From assembly GCA_038503065.1 (NCBI GenBank), contig JBCAMK010000007.1:496001-560000 (forward strand): a DNA stretch of 64,000 nt, given 5' to 3'. This DNA comes from Paragyromitra xinjiangensis (Eukaryota; Ascomycota; Pezizomycetes; Pezizales; Discinaceae). The stretch's first letter is position 1; every line of letters starts with the position of its first letter. A program made the translations under genes and the position numbers. The notes below the pieces were generated by a model. The model was given only the letters and a program-made list of their open reading frames with translations. It ran no database searches and was not told where the DNA came from. Below are positions 47,691-57,362 of this stretch, piece after piece.

Positions 47691-49500
47691 GGCGGGCTAA
47701 CTAGGTCGTTCATTCCGCGACGTGAGGACGGCAGAGCAGGGAGAAAGGGGAAGGAGAGGCGAGAATAAGAGAGAAGGGGCTAAGATGAACATGCGAAAGT
47801 TACGGACCTGGGCAGCACCGCACTCCTCCTGGCGAGTTATTGGGGGATGTTTCTCGCAGCTAAGGGTGGTGGCCGAAAATAGACAGTCTATCCACCCCAT
47901 CTTGCGAACTGCAAATCACCGTTGCCTGTCTCCTGGTTTCTTGGAAAACTTTATTTTTCTTTTTATTGGTGGGGGCTGAAGTAAGGAAAGCGCATGTCCA
48001 TCGCCGCGGGTGAGACATAGCATCGATTGGGCCGGAATAACTTTGTTTGACAGAAACCAAACCTCCTTTGCTAACTGGGCCGCAATCCTGGGGGGGGTTT
48101 TTTTCTTTCCCTGACACTTTGTCCCAGAACGGCTCCCCGCAAAGCGATAGCTATCGAAATCAAAACCCTGGCTAAAGATTGGTGCCTTCGAGTATGTTCC
48201 GACATGCTTTGTTTGCAGATGGCCTTATGTAACGCCTAGACTCAGTGCCATGCCTCGCGAATAGACGCTCATATCACCTTTGCACGGGTAAAAATCGCAC
48301 AACGCGGGCCCTGCTCAAGTGAGAGATACAGTATCATTGGATCTGGCCTTAGAAGCCAAGATCCAGCAAAGGACCCAAAAAAAGAAACCTCTCGGGGAAG
48401 AAGCCCATCAGTTCAGAGATAAGCAACAAAGAGAACACTGAAAGCCACATCATTTCCCACACCCCCGTCACTAAGCCAATTCCATATGCATTGAGTCCCA
48501 TCGAAATATCCACGCCAACTTTGCGGCCCTTCTTACCGGGATTTGCCAAGTTATCATACGATCTACGATTCGATTCTCCGCGCAGCCAAGTCCTTCCCCG
48601 TCACTCCTCCCCCTCAATTCGTGGTAGTATTCACTCTCTTGTGACGTCTATAAAGCTCCGCTGGCAGTGCCAACCCGACCCACACAGCCTAGATATTCTC
48701 GTAGCTGAGTAAGCCCAAAGCGAGTGATATTTGAAGATCCGGGCCGTTTCTTTCACTCCTTCGCACAGCCCCGCACGAAAAGCGATTCCAATTTTGACAC
48801 AATATGCGGTCCTAGCATAGTTCAGAATCCTTGTAGTACTTGGGATACTAGCCATATACAAGTTGCAGATTTGTCCCGTTGAGTATTAGCAAAGGGTTTC
48901 AATACGACAAGCCGAGAAAACACAAGAGGCAAAGTATGTTTCATAGCTCCTAAACTATCGGAAAAGATATTGACGTCTGTGGCTGAATACTGGAGTAATG
49001 GTGGGAGATTGGACTTATCGGTTGCATAAATATCTAATCTTAAGTTTAATTTGCATCTCATAAACTTAATCTTGATCATCAAGATCCTGGCTTGGACTAT
49101 AATCACTAGTAGAAGACTCGTACTAATCCGACTAGCTATCTAGATAACCCGTAATCCGAATGTTCACCCATGTAATTGATACCAATGTCCAAATAAAGTC
49201 ACTGTACCCCTACCTCTCTAAACACCACATATCCGCGAGTGACATCCCATGGAGCCATCCGCCCATAGTCACCCCCAACCTCATTCGCCGTAAGTTCACG
49301 ATACTCCTAATAAAAGCACATAAACACCAGCGAACAACGTTTCAGTGCATCGCCCTAACCATTAATAAGCTGCTAAATGATCCAACACTGACGTCAGACT
49401 ACCAACTCCACCTAACAAAAAAACACCCAAAAGAAACAAAACGAAACACGACCATCACAACATTCACTCCCATCACAAAAAGAAAAAGAAACCCAAAACC
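47691..49500. other. Intergenic, nothing recognised
   Basis: About 1.8 kb between divergent genes with only small overlapping frames. The last 300 bases before 49501 become strongly A/C-rich, which fits the leader of the next gene. Confidence 0.4.
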
Positions 49501-50335
49501 ATGAACCGTACCACCCTTATCTTCCGCAACACACCGACCCACCTCCGTTGCACTAGCTACCTTTACATCCTCCCCTCTAACTGGCACTACTATAGCGTTT
49601 CTTCCTCTGAACCCCATAAGCCGCAACCACCTCCTCATGACCCAGAAAACCATAAATCCACTCATCCTCCACAGCCGTCAAAAGATGGTGCGCCATATTG
49701 GGAAGATATGTCCACAGCTACCGGCGATCACTCGGCGGCCCCTTCTCCGCCGCCGAAAGAAGAGTCGCCGCTGTCGGGGCATATCGAGAATGTGCAGATC
49801 AATTCTGCGCCTGGGGTTAAGTTGAGGTCACATCACCAGGGCCAGATCGTAGGAGGGTTGTTAGATTTACTAGCGGGACAGCCGGAGAGAGATGTACTGG
49901 ATTTTTGGAGAGATGATGCGGTATTGGTGAATCCGTTTGTTGAGGCAAAGGGGAGAGAGGAGGTTGTGGCTTATTGGGTGTGTGCTTCTCTAGGAAGGTA
50001 CTCGCTACACCAAGATAGCGGGTGCTAGACAATAGCTAATCATGTGCTATGGAAATGGGTAGTATACATATCGTGATGCTTTTGCCGCTATCAAAAACAA
50101 ACGTCATGAGGTCGCCCGAGCCGAGGGGAGCGAGTTGGATATAGACGTTGACAGAGAATTCAAGTTCCGTGGGTCATTTGGGAAAGGGACTAGGGGATGG
50201 GAAGTTAAGTCGAAGGTGAAGGTCCATATGGATGATGAAGGGCGGGTAAGGAGGGTTGAAGACCGTTGGGCTGGAGTAATATGGTTTCCAAAGGTGGGGG
50301 GGGTTTCCTCACCCACGGAAAGAGCCTTTGGATGA
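49501..50335 (+). CDS. NTF2-like (SnoaL-type) protein, possibly mitochondrial
   Basis: Exon 1 49501-49977 and exon 2 50063-50335 join in phase 0 through an 85-nt intron; 249 residues. The first 40 residues are rich in Arg, Ser, Thr and aromatic residues and poor in acidic ones, suggesting mitochondrial import. The remainder (VLDFWRDDAVLVNPFVEAKG, then RDAFAAI and a run of beta strands ending WAGVIWFPK) looks like an NTF2/SnoaL cone fold, which often binds small molecules. Family assignment is by pattern only. Near the end there is a run of eight Gs (50296-50303). In another reading frame an open stretch of about 45 codons continues to about 50424, so a length change in the G run may have altered the C-terminus. 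Confidence 0.6.
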
Positions 50336-50567
50336 ATGGCTGACAAGAAGTATAGTTCCTGAGGAGGATAACGGGTCTGGTATTGAAAAGAGCTGCACGG
50401 TCGCGAGGAAAAATCCGAAAAGGTGAAGGGCTGAGACTAGGTCATAAAGGGTAGTGATGTCGTTTTTAGTCGTATGTACATAGTATCATTAAGCTGTAAA
50501 AATATACACTGATCGAAAAGGGTTGCTTAGAGCATCAAGCTCTAGTAGGTGGGTTGTTTGAATGGTT

Positions 50568-51017
50568 TCAAGGCATCACGAACTGCCCGCGGAGCCAATA
50601 AACAGCAGCCACAGCAACAATCCCTGTAGCAAATGACGAAGACGTTAATCCTCTCAACGTTGGTGGGAGAGAATTTCTCTCAACGCTGGAGGTATCCATC
50701 TTCCCGACACATGTCGTCCGAAATGGGCAACAGGCTATGTTATTAGCATCATCGAACATACAAACTTGGTCCAAGGTACAGCAAGCATCTGGACGGCTGA
50801 TTACAGCACAGTTGTGGTACATAGGAGGGCACACGGTTCCGGTCGTGGTATTCGAAAGCGTATCCGAAGTAGCTCCTGCTCCTGTCGCTGTCGGAGTAGC
50901 AGCTGTAGCTGGGACAGTTGGAATGAAGGAGCCTGAGGCGGTCGTTTGACAGGCCACAGGACGAATGAGGAGGACAGCTAGCAAGAGCAAGAGAGTGCAG
51001 AAAGGCGGGCGGAACAT
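50568..51017 (-). CDS. Small secreted Cys-rich protein, likely GPI-anchored
   Basis: Single exon, 149 residues. The N-terminal signal peptide (LLLLLAVLLIRPVACQ) is followed by a Thr/Ala/Pro/Ser-rich linker likely to be O-glycosylated, then a compact module with eight Cys (CPPMYHNC, DACC, QVC, IACC, TTC). The C-terminus is hydrophobic (SSSFATGIVAVAAVYWLRG), which together with the preceding small residues suggests a GPI signal, though the basic and polar last residues make it imperfect; a C-terminal TM anchor is the alternative. It is divergent from the STN1-like gene, start codons 282 bp apart. Function unknown; surface or cell-wall role inferred from architecture. Confidence 0.7.
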   Translation of the reverse strand: MFRPPFCTLLLLLAVLLIRPVACQTTASGSFIPTVPATAATPTATGAGATSDTLSNTTTGTVCPPMYHNCAVISRPDACCTLDQVCMFDDANNIACCPFRTTCVGKMDTSSVERNSLPPTLRGLTSSSFATGIVAVAAVYWLRGQFVMP

Positions 51018-51299
51018 AGTTGATGTTTATGATGCCTATGATGCTAGTGATGGTACTAACTAAACGATGTGCGGAGATCTCAAATATATGACGGCTTAAA
51101 AGAAGCTGGGCAGGGTGACAAGAGTTGCCAGGTGGATAACGTCAACAAACAACAGGAAATCGCTATAGTAACCACCATGCTGTATTGATCCCCTGCATGG
51201 ATAATCCAGCCACCAACCCTAACCCATGCACCACGTGTATCTCGCGTATCCGCTTCATGATGTTCAAACCAGGCAGTCTTCAACTCCAACCAGTGCTTA

Positions 51300-53530
51300 A
51301 TGTCCGACTCTGATATCACCATTCCTCTCACCTACTATGGCCGGTATCTATTTGGGCATTCGCCAACCTACAGCCGCTGGGCCCGTCTCACCGCAAAGGA
51401 TATTCACACTACCTTGCGTCACCGTATTGGCTTCGAAGGACAGGGCATTTGGTTTTATCTGAATCATCCCATCCGCTGGACCCGTATCGTTGGTGTAGTA
51501 GTTGCCTACGATGATCTTGAGAACAGACGTACTCTCACAAGTACAACCCACCTCTGGTCTAGTCTGAAGTAGGGAAAAAAGCTAATGCTCCCATAGTAGA
51601 CGATGGATCTGGCCACCAAATCGAGCTCGTCTCCTGGAAGACCCCACCACCTGGTGTCGAAGCTGAAAATTTTACACCTGCGGATCTAACTGGTGTGGAG
51701 CTCCACTCCATCGTTAAAGCGAAGGGCAGTGTCAACGAGTTCTGGGGGAGGAGACAAATTCTATTGAAGCGGATTACAGTACTTAAGGATACAAACGATG
51801 AGGTGGCAGCATGGGCCGAGACAATAAAATTCAAGAAGGATGTACTGTGCAAACCATGGGTTGTCAGTGATGAAATCGTGGCGGAGGAAAAGAGGAAGTT
51901 GACCGTGAACGCAGAGGACGAAGAGAGGAGAAGGGAGAGGAAACGGAGAAAGTTGGAAAAGGAGATGAGAGCCCAGAGGAAGGATGAGGAGAGGAGGATT
52001 AAAGCGATGGGGAAAGAAAATATGTTATGGGATAGCTTGGTGGGGAAACCGCACGATGAGGAGCAGACAAAAGTGAAACGAAAAGTGAGAGAAGACTCGA
52101 AGGTCCTCTCGCCGAAACGTAAAAAACCTTCAGCCCCTGCTGAGCTAACAACTACCTCCGGTATCGGCTATCGTGGTCGCCGGAGGTCACCCGGCCATAG
52201 GCCGCCTCTACTTCCGCCTCCACCTCCGCCCCCCCCTCCTCCTCCACCTCCGCCTCCACCTCCATTGTCACAACCCTTAATGTTACCCCTTCCCCTCGAG
52301 CCCCCACAAGAACTTGAAGAAATACCACCAATCACCACCAGTAGCTTTAGAGGACGCCGTAGGACTACTCCTGCCCCTACATTCAACCCCACTCCACTAC
52401 GATCACTCACCCCCGAATTAATACCCGAAGTCCCGCCAGACCCATTACACCAACCCTCACCACCTCCAGAAAGTATATCTCATGGCCGTCACCGAGCCCT
52501 TCAGGCCGAGAAGCCCCACCGTGATCCACAGACCGAGACTGATGCGTCTGATATCCCCGCCTCAAACCTCAACGCAGAAAAACCCTCTACATATCGAGGC
52601 CGTAGACGGGCCTCGAAACCTCCGGCAGAGGCTTTAGCCCCTCAAACTTTAGCCCCAGGTCTACCTCAGCCCCCAGAGCCATCAAACCCGTCTATAGGAA
52701 CCTCCTCCTCCTACCGCGGTCGCCGCAGGGCTTCAAAATTACTGGCAGAAAACTCAGTAGCCAATGTCCTGTTGTCAACCACTATACCCCCCAAACCTTC
52801 GGCGGGGATGTCTTATCGTGAGCGCTGGAGGATCATGAAGGCACAAAAAGAAGCAGAAGCATGGGCAGTCATGCCAAGTCCATTGCCAATAGACGATCTT
52901 GCATATCCATCAGAGGTGTATAATACAACATACCCCGAGCATCAGAAAGCATCGAGAATCCAAGAGAAGGTAGCAACACAGCCAGTGGTGTCGATAGCCC
53001 CGGAAGTAGTAGAGCCGGAACCGATGAAAAGGTCTACATATCGCGGGAAACGGAGGGGAGAGAAACCACCAGCGGATATACCAGAACTCGAGCCAAGCCA
53101 TCTTCCAGCCTCCGCACCAAGTGCTAGGTCCCAACCTTCCGAGGCGAAAAGCTCTTCGTATCGCGGCCGTCGAAGAACCGAGAAAGCGTTGACCTATTCG
53201 TTCGAGCTTCCTACCACATTATCGACTTTTGCACCGACACCGTCTCCGGAAGAAACTTCGCATCATGACCGTCAAAGAACTGAGAGGGCATTGACCCATT
53301 CATTCGATCTCCCTACCACAATTTCAACTTTCGTACCGACTCCGTCTCTAGAAGAAACTTCTTCATATCGTGGTCGTCGCAGGAGTGAGAAACCATCTTC
53401 TCAACTCTCTCAATCTTCTTATCCTGCTACTATTCCGCCTTCTCCAGTTCTGTTGCCTCCCTCGGGGAACCCTTCGCAAATATCAGAGTCTTATTCGTCT
53501 TCATATCGTGGTTGTCGGCGTGGTCAATAG
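51300..53530 (+). CDS. STN1: STN1-like OB-fold protein with repeated basic tail
   Basis: Stn1 is the OB-fold subunit of the CST/Stn1-Ten1 telomere-capping complex. Exons 51300-51540 and 51597-53530 (56-nt intron, phase 1) give 724 residues. The N-terminal 185 residues match fungal Stn1 closely: RLTAKDIH, GFEGQGIWFYLNHPIRW, RIVGVVVAYDD, TIDDGSG and WGRRQILLKRI. A charged coiled-coil-like stretch (about 175-250) follows. The remaining 450 residues are Pro/Ser/Thr-rich, with a run of 17 prolines (about 287-303) and about eleven boxes related to YRGRRR. I see no Stn1-type C-terminal winged-helix domain. The tail makes the protein longer than I expect for filamentous-fungal Stn1. Basic RG boxes suggest nucleic-acid contact or arginine methylation (inference). 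Confidence 0.78.
52169..53527 (+). repeat. YRGRRR repeat array inside STN1-like gene
   Basis: About eleven boxes spaced mostly 34-58 residues apart: YRGRRR (five exact), FRGRRR, YRGKRR, YRGCRR at the very end, and decayed ones (HGRHR, YRERWR, HHDRQR). Several are followed by ASK/TEK/SEK and then a Pro/Ser-rich spacer. Two adjacent spacers (ALTYSFELPTTLSTFAPTPS and ALTHSFDLPTTISTFVPTPS) are nearly identical, showing recent duplication of a unit of about 35 codons. Confidence 0.85.
52214..52264 (+). repeat. Polyproline codon tract
   Basis: Seventeen consecutive proline codons using CCG, CCT, CCA and CCC in mixed order, inside the STN1-like gene. Mixed codons argue against simple recent slippage. 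Confidence 0.9.
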
Positions 53531-53750
53531 ACCCTCGGAGTTGGCCCTTCTGCATTAATGTGTTTGGGTTTATGGTTAAGTCTTTGTATTTGGGCGTATG
53601 GCTAGGTTGGAGTTACTTTTTTGGAGTTTGTTCTTTATGGGTTGTTCATATATAGCCTAAACGTTACGAAGTAGACGGGGTAAATGATGGAGGTTTCTAT
53701 ATTGTGTGGACATTTCATGGGATGTCACTCGTTTGAGTCTGTCGCGTTGG

Positions 53751-53780
53751 TGGAGTTTGATGGAGTTTGGTGGAGTTTGA
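53751..53780. repeat. Short tandem repeat
   Basis: Three adjacent copies of the 10-mer TGGAGTTTGA/G, about 220 bp downstream of the STN1-like stop codon. Confidence 0.9.
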
Positions 53781-54146
53781 TTGATTGACTAATCTATATA
53801 TATAAAATAAGGAAGGGGCAGAAACTTGGTGTTACCCTGCTACACTGGGAACCCCAAGGCACCAAAAGTAGCCTACATGTAATTGGTTTCAAGTAATATC
53901 TCATGGGGATGAGGCCGAGAAGCCAAAATATGATGATCTTTGAGTGTAAAGAGCGAAGCAAGTGAAGTGAGAAGGGAAGGATATTTTGCTTCTCAACCAA
54001 GTGGACTCTTAACTAGCTTGGTGTGTTAGATAGATGAGAGTCATCATGAACCAATATACCTTTGCTGTCAAATTCACTCTCCTACTACTTCCCCTTACCA
54101 ACGCCCATGTGGTCGTGAGCAGCCTCTGTAGTAAGAGGAAAAAATT
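53781..54146. other. Intergenic, nothing recognised
   Basis: Spacer between the tandem repeat and the tRNA-like unit. No signal seen. Confidence 0.4.
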
Positions 54147-54246
54147 TGGTCGAGGCAGGATTCGAACCTGCGTTGGCTGAGTTCATTATTTCACCGAATA
54201 CTTCGGATCAGCATTACCATCCCTACTCCGCTTGGGCTACAAGACC
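54147..54246 (-). tRNA. tRNA-like Pol III gene, isotype unresolved
   Basis: On the minus strand there is a perfect T arm (GCAGG-TTCGAAT-CCTGC) with a consensus B box, an A-box-like TAGCCCAAGCGG, and a 3' TTTTTT terminator. The outer stem GGTCTTG/CTCGACC pairs at only five of seven positions. The best reading of the anticodon arm is TGCTG-AT-CCG-A with CAGCC after an intron of about 22 nt whose TTCGG pairs with the anticodon, which would be Arg(CCG). However, the D-arm region is then about six bases too long. It may be an unusual tRNA, a decayed one, or a tRNA-derived element. Confidence 0.5.
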
Positions 54247-56389
54247 TTGATTCTATGTTCCCTTAGCTTGGTCTTGAGCCGTTGGAGCGTGTAGCAGGCG
54301 TAATTTGTATCACTGGGGCTGCATATGGAATACTTTCGTTCTACTATATCGTCCAGTCTGATCTGATCTGATGAAAATAATTTTTCCCCGCTCAATCTCT
54401 CGCTCCCATCGTCTACTATCTCTGCGACTTTGCATCTAGTTCATTAATAACATCCAAACACCTGGGTTATGGTACTAATGGACGGAACCTGAAGGTCTGG
54501 ATACATCTGATCCGCGGCTGGGGAGAATAGAATAAATGGTGCTGTAATAATACCATATTTAAGGATAGGGTGTCTAAAGCGAATAATTCCAGGGGCTATG
54601 TGTCTTACCAGCCAAACGGAGGTGATTATGACATAACCTGTTGCATTCAAGATGCCTTCCGGAAATCAGATCCGAAGATCGTATTCGAGAACATACCTAA
54701 GAACTATGTGTAACTGTACTCATAACCACGCTGTCGCATAAGTCTGATAGTTAAGCCTGATATATACATAGCGGCTAGTAGGATAAATCTACGGTAACTA
54801 GTTGAACCAGATTGATCACTGTCCTCAAAGACTTGTGCTAGGGTATATATTGTTGCGGTATTCCCGTCCGACTCCATGTATGGATTCTATTGGTATTCTT
54901 ACCCCGGAGTCCTCTTCCACCCTATGTCCCAAGGATCTAATGCAAGAAGCTCTCAGCCTTGATATAGTTATTTGTTCAACCTCGGAAAGATTCACGAAAC
55001 GACGGTATCCTACAGATATAAAGTATGGTGTCGCAGAGTGTGGGAACCACGGGACCGCGAAAACAAGCTTTATCGTGAAATGCACGGAAGCCTTGACCTA
55101 GGATCAGTAAATTTTGATAAGTGAGACTAAGACATAAAGCACTATCCTTCGGCCTCTCCGGTTTTACCGTCTGTTTGGGTCGCGGGTAATGGCAGTAGCT
55201 ATAAGTGGGGTCTAGACGTGGCTATCGAATATAAAGGTTATGCAGGTCTTGGTGAGCGTCGTGGGACTGCGTTTAGTATTGTGTACGCCTTATAAGGTCC
55301 TAGTTGTTATATAATATTGTTAATTTGGCAACTAATAGCTCTGATGTTATTGTGCTTAGTGAATTATCTATTCATCTGATTTTATTAGTAGTACTATGCA
55401 CCCAGATTTTAGTGAATTCGAGTGATAGTTCGTGATAGAAACCCCACCCTCTGCGTGCTGAAAATGAGGCCGGTTGATCCCCACATAAGTGACATAAACC
55501 GACTTTTGCTACCGGCACGTGATTCTTTTATATGCTACAGGTGATGGGAACCGAAAGTTAGACAGCAGTAACTTCACTGCCACAAAACGTGACAAGACGC
55601 AGCTGCAGCTTGGCAGTCGGCCAACCCAACTGCCGACTATTCTCGGAAGGTATTCCGAGACCCTCTGCCAGCAGCACTGCGGGGATCAGGTGCTCGCGGG
55701 GCGTACCTTAATTCTTTAATGACACGCCTGTTAACACTACCTTAACCGATTGGTTTAAAAAAAATAGGAATATCACGTTAGCGTTAAACTCAATTCTACC
55801 ATTTATCTACATGTATTCACCTCTTGCCTAAAGACCCACTGCAACATTCGTGGAGTGTAGCTCGATTGCCAACACCATGTAGGTACATAACACGGCAACT
55901 TGATGATCAAAGCGCGAGCTTGTCCCTACTACCTTTGGCCAAATGTCTTCGATCTAGGCTTGTTAGCTTAAAATCAACATATATGGTCTACTCCATGGGG
56001 AGCTATGAAGCTCGCTGTTCTTGATTGCCAAAGCTTTATTAGTACTGAGACATGCGTTCTGTGCAGAATATGACCGCTCATTCACAATTGAGGAGACTGA
56101 TAGCTTGCATTAATCGAGAGACAGATAGTACTAGAGGAATCCCACTTGTCTCGCAAGTTAGCGCTTCATAGCCCCAGTATCAAGTTCAGATAGGGTAGTA
56201 ATTCGAGTGGAGTCTCTGCAATTCGTTACTCAGTGGAAATACTATATAAAGGAAGACTTCCACACCTTCAAAGCTACCATTCGAGCCTGCAAAATCACAT
56301 CTCGAGTATCTTCTTCCTACTCAATCTCCAGCCATAAGTCCATACCAGAACCGTATTCCAATTTCACAAACATCCTTCGTATAACCATA
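54247..56389. other. Gene-poor region
   Basis: About 2.1 kb of AT-rich sequence. A small hairpin CTCGGAA-GGTA-TTCCGAG lies near 55643-55660. No gene recognised; the part from about 56200 is probably the promoter and leader of the hydrolase gene. Confidence 0.4.
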
Positions 56390-57362
56390 ATGGGTACTCC
56401 TGAGAGACGCGATATTGAATTCAAGACCTTCGATGGCCTAACCCTCCGTGGATGGTTCTATCCAGCCACAAGCAAGCTCGAAAAGTCACCTGCCATCGTT
56501 ATAACTCACGGAGTGAGTGCTATCCCTTATGCACACCTGCACTTTAGTCTAACCAACCTTCAAAAACCAGTGGGCCTGCGTGAAAGAAATGGACCTTGAT
56601 CTTGTCGCCCTCAAGTTCCAAGCAGCCGGCATCTCCTCCCTCATCTACGACCACCGAAACACCGGTGCAAGCGACGGCCTCCCTCGTAACGAGATAAACC
56701 CCCATCAACAAGCCGAAGACTACCACGAGGCTGTCACCCTACTCACCACTCTTCCTGAAGTCGACACTCCTAAGATCGCTGTCTGGGGTTATAGCCTTGC
56801 TGGCGGCCACGTAGTCAAGGCCGCCGCAATCGATCGTCGTATTAAGGCTGTAATTAGCATCGGCCCTCTACTATCCAGCGTTAGAGTGCTGAACCGTCTA
56901 ATGCCCAGAACCGTCCGCCCAATAGTAGATGCGTCCCTCTTCGCAGACCGAGCAGCTAGGATAAATGGCGACGAAGTAGCATATGGTCTTGTCACTACCA
57001 CGGATCCTTCAGTACCAGCATTCATCCCCACGCCAGACGCAGCAGAGTGGACCTCCAGACTGCAGAAGACAAAGGCACCTAACTGGGAGAACAAGTACAC
57101 GGTGCAAAGCATGTTTCACCTTTTCTCGTCTAACCCAGTTGGGTTCCTTGAGGCTCTTAGCCCTACGCCTTGGTTGATGGTTCAGGGTGATGATGATAAT
57201 ATGTGTACGCCAGATGTTAATTTGGAGATATATCAGCAAGCGAAGGAGCCGAAGGAGTTGGTAATGTATGAAGGTGGACATTTTGACCCGTTGACTGGAG
57301 AAGTTTTTGAGGAGACCATGGTTGCGCAGATTGAGTTTCTCAAGAGACGGTTAAAGTTTTAG
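56390..57362 (+). CDS. Alpha/beta hydrolase
   Basis: Hydrolase of the alpha/beta superfamily; the closest look is to fungal esterase/thiohydrolase-type proteins of unknown substrate. Exons 56390-56512 and 56571-57362 (58-nt intron with TCTAACC branch and CCAG) join in phase 0 to give 304 residues. The oxyanion HG motif (ITHG-WACVKE) is rebuilt by the splice. The nucleophile elbow is GYSLAGG (Ser116). A late acidic segment (VQGDDDNMCTPD) and EGGHFDP provide the likely Asp and His. A helical cap is predicted between about 140 and 230. There is no signal peptide, so it is probably cytosolic. Codons are C-ending through most of the gene and G/T-ending in the last 70. Confidence 0.85.
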
